Shown: in pieces, positions 26,369 to 34,076 of the stretch
Numbering within the stretch: position 1 is the stretch's first letter
Layout: the number at the start of each line of letters is the position of its first letter
NCBI RefSeq assembly: GCF_005502465.1
Contig: NZ_SCOT01000011.1
Coordinates: 40,439 to 104,438, forward strand
Origin: Sphingopyxis sp. L1A2A
GTDB lineage: Bacteria; Pseudomonadota; Alphaproteobacteria; Sphingomonadales; Sphingomonadaceae
Direction: 5' to 3'
DNA: 64,000 nucleotides
Translations under genes and position numbers: made by a program
The notes under the pieces: generated by a model
Seen by the model: the letters and a program-made list of their open reading frames with translations, nothing else
What the model was told of the DNA's origin: nothing
The model's database searches: none

Positions 26369-26398
26369 TGCGTAAAAATTTTATGTTTCAAAAACGCA
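26369..26398. promoter_or_regulatory. TGCGTA-N18-TACGCA dyad operator (site 5)
   Basis: TGCGTA (26369-26374), 18-bp spacer, AACGCA (26393-26398), one mismatch. It shares the 13-mer TGCGTAAAAATTT with the site-6 region (31753-31765). The site lies 63-92 bp upstream of kstD and 132-161 bp upstream of the Lrp/AsnC genes. Confidence 0.62.
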
Positions 26399-26460
26399 AT
26401 CATTATGTAGAACGACACATGGACCGGAAAGAGCAAGTTTTCCGATGCAGGAGTAATGGG

Positions 26461-28146
26461 GTGACCGTTCACGAAGTCGACATATTGGTGATCGGATCGG
26501 GCGCGGGGGCGCTGACCGCGGCCTTCACCGCGGCCGACGCCGGCGCCGACGTGCTGGTGGTCGAGAAAAGCGCGCGTTACGGCGGGACATCGGCCACCTC
26601 GGGCGGCGGCATCTGGATTCCGGGCAGCGACGACGCGCGCGCGAAGGGCCATGCCGACGACCCGGCGGAAGCGCTGGGCTATATCAAGACGCTGATCGGC
26701 GACGACGTGCCCGAAACCAAGCTCAGGGCCTATGTCGACAATGCGCACCGGATGCTGCGTTATCTCGAGGAACGGTCTGAGGTTCGCTACACCGCCTATG
26801 CCTATTCCGATTATCATATGGACGTCGCCGGCGCGCGCGACGGCTGGCGGACGCACGATCCGATCCCGTTGATGGCCGACCGGCTCGGCGCGGATTTCGA
26901 GCGGATGGAACCGCCGCACACGCTGACGCTGACCTTTGGCCGCTTCACCTGGACGATGGCGGAAGCCAAGCTGCTCCTGACCATGAGCCCCGGCGCCAAG
27001 CCTTTGCTGTTCAAGCTGATGCTCAAATATATGTTCGACCTGCCCTGGCGCTTCAAGACCAAGCGCTCGCGGCGGCTCACCGGCGGCAATGCGCTGATCG
27101 GACGGCTGAAGCTGTCGATCGACGAAAAGGGCGTACCGCTCTGGCTGGGTGCGCCGATGATCGAGCTGGTCCGGGACAAGAGCGGAATCGCCGGCGCGAT
27201 CGTCGAACGCGACGGCCAGCGGATCGAGGTCCGCGCGCGCCGCGGCGTGATCATTGCGAGCGGCGGCTTCGACCATGATGCCGCGCTGCGCGAAAAATAT
27301 CTGCCGCAACCCACCTCAGCCGAGTGGAGCGCCGGAGTGCCGAGCAATACCGGCGACGGGCTGAAGGCGGGGCTCGCGGTGGGGGCCGCGACCGCGCTGA
27401 TGGATTCGGCGTGGTGGGGTCCCGGCTTCCTGCTCGAAGGCGAGGACCGGGCGCGGATCATGTTCGTCGAACGCGCGCTCCCCTCGTCGATCATCGTCAA
27501 CCAGGCGGGCAAGCGTTACATGAACGAGGCGGCATCCTATCATGTCGCGGGGGGCGAGATGCACCGCTGCAACACCCCCGAGGCGCCGACCGCCCCCTCC
27601 TGGTTCGTGTTCGACGCGCGCTATCGCGGCAAATATATGCTCGGGCCGATGATGGCGGGCAAACCGTCGGCCGACGGCCGCATCCCCGAGGCAATGCGCA
27701 AGATCTTGAAGAAGGCCGGAACTATTGCCGGGCTCGCGAAGGAGATCGGCGTCGACGCCGCGGTGCTTTCCAAGGAAATTGCCCGTTTCAACGCCAACGC
27801 GCTCAAGGGCGAGGATCCCGATTTCGGCCGCGGCGCCTCCGCCTATGACCGGCATTATGGCGATGCGTCGGTGACGCCCAATCCGACGCTCGCGCCGATC
27901 GCCGAGGCGCCCTTCTATGCCATCCCCATCTATCCGTGCGACCTTGGCACCAACGGCGGGCTGCTCACCGACGACAACGGCCGGGTGCTCGGCGAGGACG
28001 GCAAGCCGCTCGGCGGGCTTTATGCGATCGGCAACGCCTCGGCCGCCGCGATGGGACGGACCTATCCGGGCGCGGGCGCGACGCTCGGCCCGGCGATGAC
28101 CTTCGGCTGGCTCGCCGCGCGGCATGCGACGCGGGTGAATCAATAA
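26461..28146 (+). CDS. kstD: 3-ketosteroid delta1-dehydrogenase
   Basis: The 561-aa FAD protein begins DILVIGSGAGALTAAFTAADAG and has GGTSATSGGGIWIPG, both typical of KstD. The C-terminal catalytic region contains YPCDLGTNGGLL and NASAAAMGRTYPGAGATLGPAMTFG. KstD introduces the C1-C2 double bond into 3-keto-4-ene steroids, which allows aromatisation of ring A after 9-hydroxylation. The GTG at 26461 is chosen because AGGAG stands 7 bp upstream. The frame upstream has no comparable ribosome site. The length fits known KstDs (~510-565 aa). Confidence 0.9.
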   Translation: MTVHEVDILVIGSGAGALTAAFTAADAGADVLVVEKSARYGGTSATSGGGIWIPGSDDARAKGHADDPAEALGYIKTLIGDDVPETKLRAYVDNAHRMLRYLEERSEVRYTAYAYSDYHMDVAGARDGWRTHDPIPLMADRLGADFERMEPPHTLTLTFGRFTWTMAEAKLLLTMSPGAKPLLFKLMLKYMFDLPWRFKTKRSRRLTGGNALIGRLKLSIDEKGVPLWLGAPMIELVRDKSGIAGAIVERDGQRIEVRARRGVIIASGGFDHDAALREKYLPQPTSAEWSAGVPSNTGDGLKAGLAVGAATALMDSAWWGPGFLLEGEDRARIMFVERALPSSIIVNQAGKRYMNEAASYHVAGGEMHRCNTPEAPTAPSWFVFDARYRGKYMLGPMMAGKPSADGRIPEAMRKILKKAGTIAGLAKEIGVDAAVLSKEIARFNANALKGEDPDFGRGASAYDRHYGDASVTPNPTLAPIAEAPFYAIPIYPCDLGTNGGLLTDDNGRVLGEDGKPLGGLYAIGNASAAAMGRTYPGAGATLGPAMTFGWLAARHATRVNQ

Positions 28147-28221
28147 ATCCAACTTCATCCCGGCGAACAAGGAAACGGCCGGTTACGGACAAAGGCGGGA
28201 AGGCGGCTTTCGACCGTTACC

Positions 28222-28296
28222 GTCATTCCCGCGAAGGCGGGGATCCCGCTTTTCTTCACCGTTGCAAAGCGGGATCCCCGCCTTCGCGGGGATGAC
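28222..28296. repeat. REP-like palindrome, 30-nt arms
   Basis: The arms GTCATTCCCGCGAAGGCGGG... (28222-28251) and their near-perfect complement (28267-28296) differ at one base and leave a 15-nt loop. It lies between the convergent kstD and SDR genes and can act as a terminator. It resembles the element at 59530-59605 (shared CGAAGGC core). Confidence 0.75.
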
Positions 28297-28369
28297 AAAG
28301 TTAGGTAAAATCGGCAGCTCCCTACCCCAAAGCCGTCATTCCGATGAAAGCCCGGTGACGGATGCTTGC

Positions 28370-29125
28370 TCAGCGCGCCAGATAGCCGCCGTCGACCGCG
28401 AGCGGGTGGCCGGTGATGAAGCTCGCCTTGTCCGAGCAGAGGAAGATCACCGCGTCGGCAATTTCATGCGCTTCGCCGATACGGTTCATCGGGTGCATTT
28501 CGGCCACGAAGCGCGCCGCGGCTTCCTCCTTCACCACCGCATCGACCATCGGGGTGCGGATCGCGCCGGGGCAGACGGCGTTGATGCGGATGCCCTGTGC
28601 GGCGTAGCGCATCGCCGCCGAGCGGGTGAGCCCGACGACCGCATGCTTCGACCCGCAATAGCCGGCGCCCCCGGCGCCCGCCATGCCCGCGATCGATGCG
28701 GTGTTGACGATCGCGCCGCGCCCCGCCTTTTCCATATGGCGGAGTTCCGCGGCCATGCAGAGCAGCAACCCGCGCTGGTTGACCGCGATGGTGCGATCAT
28801 AGGCGGCGAGGTCGCCCCAGGGGGTTTCCACCCCCTCGACCGAGACGCCGGCATTGTTGAAGGCGCAATCGAGCCGTCCCCAGCGCGTGACAATGTCGTC
28901 GACAAAGGCGTCGACCGCGCTCGCGTCGGTGACGTCGAGCGCGCCGTGATGCGCCTCGCCGCCCTCTGCGGCGATCAGCGCAGCGGTTTCGGCGGCGCTG
29001 TCGCCATTAAGATCGCCGATCGCGACCTTCGCGCCCTCGGCGGCAAAGGCCAGCGCGGCGGCGCGGCCGATGCCGCTGCCCCCGCCGGTGACGAATGCGG
29101 TTTTTCCTTCAAACAACAGTGCCAT
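28370..29125 (-). CDS. Short-chain dehydrogenase/reductase (SDR)
   Basis: The 251-aa classical SDR has TGGGSGIG (residues ~13-20), NNAG (~89), TASIAGM and YCGSK (~157). The ending SFITGHPLAVDGGY is standard. The acidic residue IGDLNGD after beta-2 favours NAD. The ATG at 29125 has GGGAGG upstream. It is the last gene of the hsaC operon, which suggests a hydroxysteroid or beta-hydroxyacyl substrate. Confidence 0.88.
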   Translation of the reverse strand: MALLFEGKTAFVTGGGSGIGRAAALAFAAEGAKVAIGDLNGDSAAETAALIAAEGGEAHHGALDVTDASAVDAFVDDIVTRWGRLDCAFNNAGVSVEGVETPWGDLAAYDRTIAVNQRGLLLCMAAELRHMEKAGRGAIVNTASIAGMAGAGGAGYCGSKHAVVGLTRSAAMRYAAQGIRINAVCPGAIRTPMVDAVVKEEAAARFVAEMHPMNRIGEAHEIADAVIFLCSDKASFITGHPLAVDGGYLAR

Positions 29126-29141
29126 TGCTGCCTCCCACCGA

Positions 29142-30347
29142 TCAGACGATTTCAAACAGGCCCGCGGCGCCCATGCCGCCCGCGACGCACATCGAGACGA
29201 CCGCATAGCGGACGCCGCGGCGCTTGCCCTCGATCAATGCGTGGCCGACGAGGCGCGAGCCCGTCATCCCGAACGGATGACCAATCGCGATGCCGCCGCC
29301 GTTGACGTTGAGCTTGTCGGGGTCGATGCCGAGCGTGTCGCGGCAGTAAAGCGCCTGGCTGGCGAAGGCCTCGTTGATTTCCCAGAGGCCGATGTCGTCG
29401 ATCTTGAGACCCGCGCGTTCGAGCAGCTTGGGGATCGCGAAGACCGGGCCGATGCCCATTTCCTCGGCCTTGCACCCCGCGACCTGAAAACCGCGATAGA
29501 TACCGAGGATCGGGAGCCCCTCCTTTTCGGCCATCGCGCGGTCCATCACGACCTGTGCCGAGGCGCCGTCGGAGAGCTGGCTGGCGTTGCCCGCGGTGAT
29601 ATGACGGCCTTCCTTGACGACCAACCCGTCCTTGAACACGGGTTTCAGGCCCGCGAGCTTTTCGGCGGTCGTGTCGCCGCGCACGCCCTCGTCATGCGCC
29701 AGCGTCACCGCTTCCTTGCCGGTCTCATTGCCCTCCTTGTCGAACAGCGCCTTCTCGACGGTGATCGGCACGATTTCGTCGGCGAACTTTCCCGCAGCCT
29801 GCGCCGCGCCCGCGCGCTGGTGGCTTACAGCCGAAAATTCGTCCTGCGCCTCGCGCGTGACGCCATAGCGGTCGGCGACGATCTCGGCGGTCTCGATCAT
29901 CGCCATATAGGCGTGGGGGTCGGCGGCCTTGATGAACTCCGACCGGTTGCGGAAGGCGGGGGTGTGCTTGTTTAGCGTCAGCGAGATGCTCTCCATCCCG
30001 CCCGCGACCGCGACGTCGATCTCGTCGGCGATGATGCCGCGCGCAGCGAGCGCGAGCGCGTTGAGCCCCGACGAACATTTGCGGTCGAGCGTAAAGCCGC
30101 CGGTCGAGTCAGGGAGCACCGAACCATGGACCGCCAGCCGTCCGAGATTGTAGCTCTGCGTGTTCCAGTGATTGCCGACGCCCAGATAGACGTCGTCGAC
30201 CCGCGCCGGATCGATCCCGGCGCGCGCGATCGCGGCGTTGACGACATGCGCCGCCAGCACGGGCGCCTCGGTGTCGTTGAACGCACCGCGATAGGCCTTG
30301 CCGACGCCGGTGCGCGCAGTCGAAACGATGGCGGCTTCACGTGCCAT
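29142..30347 (-). CDS. Thiolase (acetyl-CoA acetyltransferase family)
   Basis: The 401-aa thiolase has the nucleophile region RKCSSGLNALALA (Cys ~90), GGMESIS, NEAFA, the HPFGMTGSR histidine loop (~355) and the final catalytic CVAGGMGAAG. It should cleave a 3-ketoacyl-CoA with CoA. In this operon a side-chain or ring-derived acyl-CoA is the likely substrate, as for FadA5/FadA6 in mycobacteria. It is one base after the isomerase stop. Confidence 0.9.
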   Translation of the reverse strand: MAREAAIVSTARTGVGKAYRGAFNDTEAPVLAAHVVNAAIARAGIDPARVDDVYLGVGNHWNTQSYNLGRLAVHGSVLPDSTGGFTLDRKCSSGLNALALAARGIIADEIDVAVAGGMESISLTLNKHTPAFRNRSEFIKAADPHAYMAMIETAEIVADRYGVTREAQDEFSAVSHQRAGAAQAAGKFADEIVPITVEKALFDKEGNETGKEAVTLAHDEGVRGDTTAEKLAGLKPVFKDGLVVKEGRHITAGNASQLSDGASAQVVMDRAMAEKEGLPILGIYRGFQVAGCKAEEMGIGPVFAIPKLLERAGLKIDDIGLWEINEAFASQALYCRDTLGIDPDKLNVNGGGIAIGHPFGMTGSRLVGHALIEGKRRGVRYAVVSMCVAGGMGAAGLFEIV

Positions 30348-30348
30348 C

Positions 30349-30726
30349 TCAGGCCTCGACTGCGCGCATGTTGGCAGGGCTCCAATAGGCGCGCATCTCG
30401 GTCACCTTGCCCTCGGCGTCGAATTTGAACGTGTCGATCACCTCGATCTCCTTCGGGCCGCCGAAATCGACGAGCACGGTGAAGGCGAAGGCCGCATAGT
30501 CGCCGCCGGTGCGGACGGGGCCGTCGAGACGGAGCTTTGCCTTCGCCTGCATCGACATCGAATAAAAGGCATGGATCGCGTCGCGACCCTGGTGGATCGG
30601 GGTGCCGATCGGGTCCTCGACCGTCGCGTCGTCGGCGTACAAATTGGCCGCCATATCGGCGTCGCCCTTGTCGAACGCCTCGACATAGCGATCGACGGCG
30701 CGGACCATTTCCTCGTGGGTGGGCAT
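30349..30726 (-). CDS. ksi: Delta5-3-ketosteroid isomerase
   Basis: The 125-aa protein matches Comamonas-type ketosteroid isomerase almost collinearly. Tyr14 (RYVEAF) and Asp38 (ATVEDP) fall at the same numbers as in the classical enzyme, and Asp98 in VIDTFKF corresponds to its Asp99. These residues move the C5-C6 double bond to C4-C5 by proton transfer. It sits 41 bp after hsaC and abuts the thiolase. Its presence implies 3-beta-hydroxy-5-ene steroids can enter the pathway once oxidised at C3. Confidence 0.9.
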   Translation of the reverse strand: MPTHEEMVRAVDRYVEAFDKGDADMAANLYADDATVEDPIGTPIHQGRDAIHAFYSMSMQAKAKLRLDGPVRTGGDYAAFAFTVLVDFGGPKEIEVIDTFKFDAEGKVTEMRAYWSPANMRAVEA

Positions 30727-30767
30727 GATGTTTCTCTCTTGGCTAAGGGTGAAGGACCGGTGCGGCG

Positions 30768-31658
30768 TCAGCCGCCGAAATCCCAATGATGACCCCATTC
30801 GTCTTCCTTGAGGCTGATCGTCGGGGTGAAGCTGGTCCAGTCGGGCTGGATGCCGCCGAAGCCATATTCGATGTCGAAGCCGCCGGGGCTGCGCATGTAG
30901 AAGCTGACCATCTTGTCGTTCATATGCTTGCCGAGGCTCGACGAGATATGGACGTTCGCCGCCTTCGCGCGGTCCAGCGCGCGGCCGACGTCGTCGAGGC
31001 CCGGAACCTCGACCATCATGTGAACGAGCCCGCTCGGCACCGGGAATTCGGCAAGCGCGACGCTGTGGTGCCGGGGATTGTCGCAATGAAGGAAATGGAG
31101 GCCGAGCCCCGGATCGTCGGGTCCGCCGCCCTGCATATAGACGCGCATCTCGTCGGTGTCGCCGAAGCCGAGCAGGTCGATATAGAAAGCGCGCGTCTCC
31201 GCAAGCCGGGCCGCGGGGAAGACGACATGCCCCATCCCCATCTCGCCCGTAATGAATTCGGAGACGCCCGCGGGCGAGACGAACGGGTTGCCGTCGACGA
31301 CGCGCCCCCAGCCGAGTTCGAGCCGGTTGCCCGAGGGATCGGCACAACGAACGAATTCGACGACATGGCGATCCTTCGCCTCGCCCTCGGACGCGGGCTC
31401 GATCGCGATGCCCGCGTCGCGGAGCCCCGCAACGCCGCGATCAAACGCCGCCTTGTCGGGATAGACGAGCCCCGCGGCGTGAAACTGCTCGGCATCGCCT
31501 GCCCGAATCAGCATGCGGAACGGACGCTCATCCATCCTGAGGTGCAGCCCGCCCGCATGGTCGATCGCCTGCATACCCAACACCTGCTCGGCATAGGCGC
31601 GCCAGGCTTCGACATCGGCCGTATCGACCACGACATAGGCCAGTGACCTGATTGCCAT
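30768..31658 (-). CDS. hsaC: Extradiol dioxygenase, 3,4-DHSA dioxygenase type
   Basis: The 296-aa type I extradiol dioxygenase has iron ligands His144 (GMGHVVF), His213 (LVHMMVEV) and Glu264 (GFDIEYG). Expected pocket residues are His197/198 (RHHSVAL), His245 and Tyr254 (FYMRSPGG). The two-domain VOC layout is complete. HsaC/TesB cleaves the catecholic A ring of 3,4-dihydroxy-9,10-secosteroids between C4 and C5. Neighbours hsaA, hsaD and the lower meta pathway make the steroid assignment strong. It heads a minus-strand operon facing hsaA. Confidence 0.9.
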   Translation of the reverse strand: MAIRSLAYVVVDTADVEAWRAYAEQVLGMQAIDHAGGLHLRMDERPFRMLIRAGDAEQFHAAGLVYPDKAAFDRGVAGLRDAGIAIEPASEGEAKDRHVVEFVRCADPSGNRLELGWGRVVDGNPFVSPAGVSEFITGEMGMGHVVFPAARLAETRAFYIDLLGFGDTDEMRVYMQGGGPDDPGLGLHFLHCDNPRHHSVALAEFPVPSGLVHMMVEVPGLDDVGRALDRAKAANVHISSSLGKHMNDKMVSFYMRSPGGFDIEYGFGGIQPDWTSFTPTISLKEDEWGHHWDFGG

Positions 31659-31740
31659 TCACTCATCCCCTACGGACGGGTGCTCCGGCACCCTGAATCG
31701 AGCGCAAGCTACAGGCGAGTACGCGCCATATCAAGTATGA

Positions 31741-31770
31741 TACGTAGAAATATGCGTAAAAATTTACGCA
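31741..31770. promoter_or_regulatory. TGCGTA-N18-TACGCA dyad operator (site 6)
   Basis: TACGTA (31741-31746), 18-bp spacer, TACGCA (31765-31770), one mismatch. A third half-site TGCGTA (31753-31758) lies exactly midway, giving 12-bp periodicity and a compact palindrome TGCGTAAA-AA-TTTACGCA (31753-31770). The site lies 83-112 bp upstream of hsaC. Confidence 0.62.
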
Positions 31771-31858
31771 AACCGTATATTTTGCCTTCTCAGATTGCGC
31801 TTATCGCTGTCGATCGCTCAATCCGGGGCCCTGAACGCCGCTACGGCAAGCGACACTT

Positions 31859-31888
31859 TGCGTATCGTGCTGCGCGCCTCGATACGCA
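31859..31888. promoter_or_regulatory. TGCGTA-N18-TACGCA dyad operator (site 7, perfect)
   Basis: TGCGTA (31859-31864), 18-bp spacer, TACGCA (31883-31888), with a midway TGCGCG (31871-31876). It lies in the centre of the hsaC-hsaA divergent region, which has no gene (31659-32035). Confidence 0.68.
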
Positions 31889-31936
31889 GCCTGATCCTTC
31901 GAATGGCCCGAGGCGGTATTTTGCATAGAATCTGGA

Positions 31937-31966
31937 TTGACAGCTTGCGTAGAGAAATGCATCATT
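31937..31966 (+). promoter_or_regulatory. Candidate hsaA promoter
   Basis: A consensus -35 TTGACA (31937-31942) is followed, after 17-18 bp, by a weak -10 (CATCAT/ATCATT, 31960-31966), about 70 bp before the hsaA start. The site-8 dyad overlaps it. Only the -35 box is convincing. Confidence 0.4.
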
Positions 31967-31975
31967 CACTACGAA
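31946..31975. promoter_or_regulatory. TGCGTA-N18-TACGCA dyad operator (site 8)
   Basis: TGCGTA (31946-31951), 18-bp spacer, TACGAA (31970-31975), one mismatch, with TGCATC midway (31958). It covers the spacer and -10 region of the candidate hsaA promoter, as expected for a repressor site. Confidence 0.63.
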
Positions 31976-32035
31976 TACAGGAGTGATATCGCGACGCGGC
32001 CTCCCGCAAGCGCATGAATATCCCGAGGAGAGCTT

Positions 32036-33244
32036 ATGGCCACCGCCCCGCAGCAAGCCGCCGACACCGCGCCGCCCACCCCCGCCGCGCTGATCGAGCG
32101 CGCACGCGCAATGATCCCGACGCTGAAGGCGCGCGCACGCCAGACGACGCTCGGCGGCAATGTGCCCGCCGAAACCGTCGCCGAGATGCAGGACGCGGGA
32201 TTCTTCCGCATTCTGCAGCCGAAGCGCTGGGGCGGCTATGAAATGCACCCCAATGTCTTCTTCGAGGTGCAGAAGGCGCTCGCCGAGGGCTGCATGTCGA
32301 CGGGCTGGATCTATGGCGTGCTCGGCTGTCACCCCTATGAGCTCGCGCTCTTCCACGATGAAGCCCAGCGTGAGGTGTGGGGCGACAAGGACGACATGCT
32401 CGTCTCGTCGACCTATCAGCCGGTGGGCAAGGTCGAGAAGGTCGAGGGCGGCTTTTACCTCTCGGGTCGCTGGGGCTTTTCGTCGGGTTCGACGCATTGC
32501 GGCTGGGTGCTGCTCGGCGCGCTCAACTTCGATACCGACGGCGGCCCGCCCGACATGCGCACCTTCCTGCTCCCGCGCGGCGACTATCAGGTCATCGAAG
32601 GAACGTGGGACGTCTTCGGTCTCCAGGGCACCGGCAGCTTCGACATCCTCGTCGAGCGCGTCTTCGTCCCCGAACATCGCACCCACCGCGCGAGCGACGG
32701 CTTCGCCTGCACCAATCCCGGCCAGGCCGAGAATGATGGCCCGCTCTATCGCCTGCCCTGGGCGCAGATCTTCGTCCGCTCGGTGTCGACCGCGGCGTTC
32801 GGCGGCGCCCGCGCGGCGGTGAATGCGGCGATGGAGATCATGCAGGGCCGCATTTCGACCAACACCGGCAAGGCGTCGAAGGCCGATCCTTTGCTCCATG
32901 GCGCGATCGCCAAGGCCCACGCGCAGATCCTCGAAATGGAGCTGACGCACCAGACGACCTTCGACCGGCTGATGGCGAAGTCGGAGAGCGGCGAGCCGAT
33001 CACGCTCGAGGAACGCGCCCTCTACGCCTACCAAAGCTCGACCGTCGTGCGGCGGCTCGCCGAGCTCGTCGACGGCATGGTCCAGCTGCTCGGCGGCCGC
33101 GCCATCTATATGTCGAGCGCGATCATCCAGCCGTGGCTCGACCTCAACGCGGCGCGCGCACACGTCGCGAACGACCCCGGCAATCGCGTCACCGATGTCG
33201 TGATGACGCAGCTCGGCGAACCGCCCGCATTCACCTTCATGTAA
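32036..33244 (+). CDS. hsaA: Flavin-dependent monooxygenase, oxygenase component (HsaA-type, acyl-CoA dehydrogenase fold)
   Basis: The 402-aa protein has the acyl-CoA dehydrogenase fold used by class D flavin monooxygenases: QDAGFFRILQPKRWGGYE, SSGSTHCGW, a DVFGLQGTGSFDI segment and a C-terminal helical domain with QLLGGRAIYMSS. HsaA hydroxylates 3-HSA at C4 with reduced flavin from a separate reductase to give the catechol for HsaC. The ATG at 32036 has GAGGAGAG upstream. No reductase gene is adjacent; the best candidate is at 1247-2236. Confidence 0.88.
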   Translation: MATAPQQAADTAPPTPAALIERARAMIPTLKARARQTTLGGNVPAETVAEMQDAGFFRILQPKRWGGYEMHPNVFFEVQKALAEGCMSTGWIYGVLGCHPYELALFHDEAQREVWGDKDDMLVSSTYQPVGKVEKVEGGFYLSGRWGFSSGSTHCGWVLLGALNFDTDGGPPDMRTFLLPRGDYQVIEGTWDVFGLQGTGSFDILVERVFVPEHRTHRASDGFACTNPGQAENDGPLYRLPWAQIFVRSVSTAAFGGARAAVNAAMEIMQGRISTNTGKASKADPLLHGAIAKAHAQILEMELTHQTTFDRLMAKSESGEPITLEERALYAYQSSTVVRRLAELVDGMVQLLGGRAIYMSSAIIQPWLDLNAARAHVANDPGNRVTDVVMTQLGEPPAFTFM

Positions 33245-33251
33245 AAGGAAA

Positions 33252-34076
33252 ATGTCGATGGGAGAGATGAAGGAAGCGACGCACCGGGTTGCCGGCGGCT
33301 ATGACATCCACATCAAGGAAACGGGCGAAGGCCCCGCGCTGGTGTTCGTCCACGGCAGCGGCCCCGGCGCATCGGGACTGTCCAATTTCCGGCAGAATGT
33401 CGATGCGTTCGTCAATGCCGGCTACCGCGTCATCCTGCCCGACATGATCGGCTATGGCGCCTCCTCGCAGCCTGCCGATATCGACTATACGCTGACCCTG
33501 TTCACCGACACGCTGTACGAGGCGCTGAAGGCGCACGGGATCGACAAGGCGACGCTGATCGGCAATTCACTCGGCGGCGGTGTCGCGATCCAGATGACGC
33601 AGGACCATCCCGAATTCACCGAACGGCTGATCCTGATGGCGCCCGGCTGCATCGAGGAACTCGACGTCTATTTCGCGATGCCCGGCATCGCCGACATGCG
33701 CTCCTCCTTCGGCAGCCCCGACTTCAGCCTCGCCGACCAGCGCCGCCTCGGCGAAAATCTGGTTTACGACCCGAAACATATCACCGACGCGCTGGTCGAG
33801 GAACGCTTCGCGGTCGCACGCCAGCAGCCCAAGGAGGTGATCGCGCGGATGCGGACGCACAATGTCCGCCCGCGGCTCGGCGAGATCAAGGTCCCGATCC
33901 TGCTCTTCTGGGGCCAGAACGAACGCTTCATGCCGCTCTCGGGCATCCAGTATTTCTTCGAAGCGTGCGACGATGTGCGCTGCGTGACCTTCAACAAGGT
34001 CGGCCACTGGGTGCAGGTCGAACGAGCAAGCGAGTTCAACCGCTATGCAATCGAGTTCCTCGATGAGCATCGCTGA
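33252..34076 (+). CDS. hsaD: Meta-cleavage product hydrolase (alpha/beta hydrolase, HsaD-type)
   Basis: The 274-aa C-C hydrolase has the oxyanion loop HGSGPGASGLSNF (residues ~34-46), the nucleophile Ser106 in GNSLGGG and His252 in GHWVQVE. The acid position of the usual GxxDxxxP reads GQNERFMP, so Glu224 stands where Asp is normal. HsaD/TesD cuts the ring-cleaved secosteroid (4,9-DSHA) into a C5 dienoate and the remaining rings. It lies 7 bp after hsaA. Confidence 0.87.
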   Translation: MSMGEMKEATHRVAGGYDIHIKETGEGPALVFVHGSGPGASGLSNFRQNVDAFVNAGYRVILPDMIGYGASSQPADIDYTLTLFTDTLYEALKAHGIDKATLIGNSLGGGVAIQMTQDHPEFTERLILMAPGCIEELDVYFAMPGIADMRSSFGSPDFSLADQRRLGENLVYDPKHITDALVEERFAVARQQPKEVIARMRTHNVRPRLGEIKVPILLFWGQNERFMPLSGIQYFFEACDDVRCVTFNKVGHWVQVERASEFNRYAIEFLDEHR

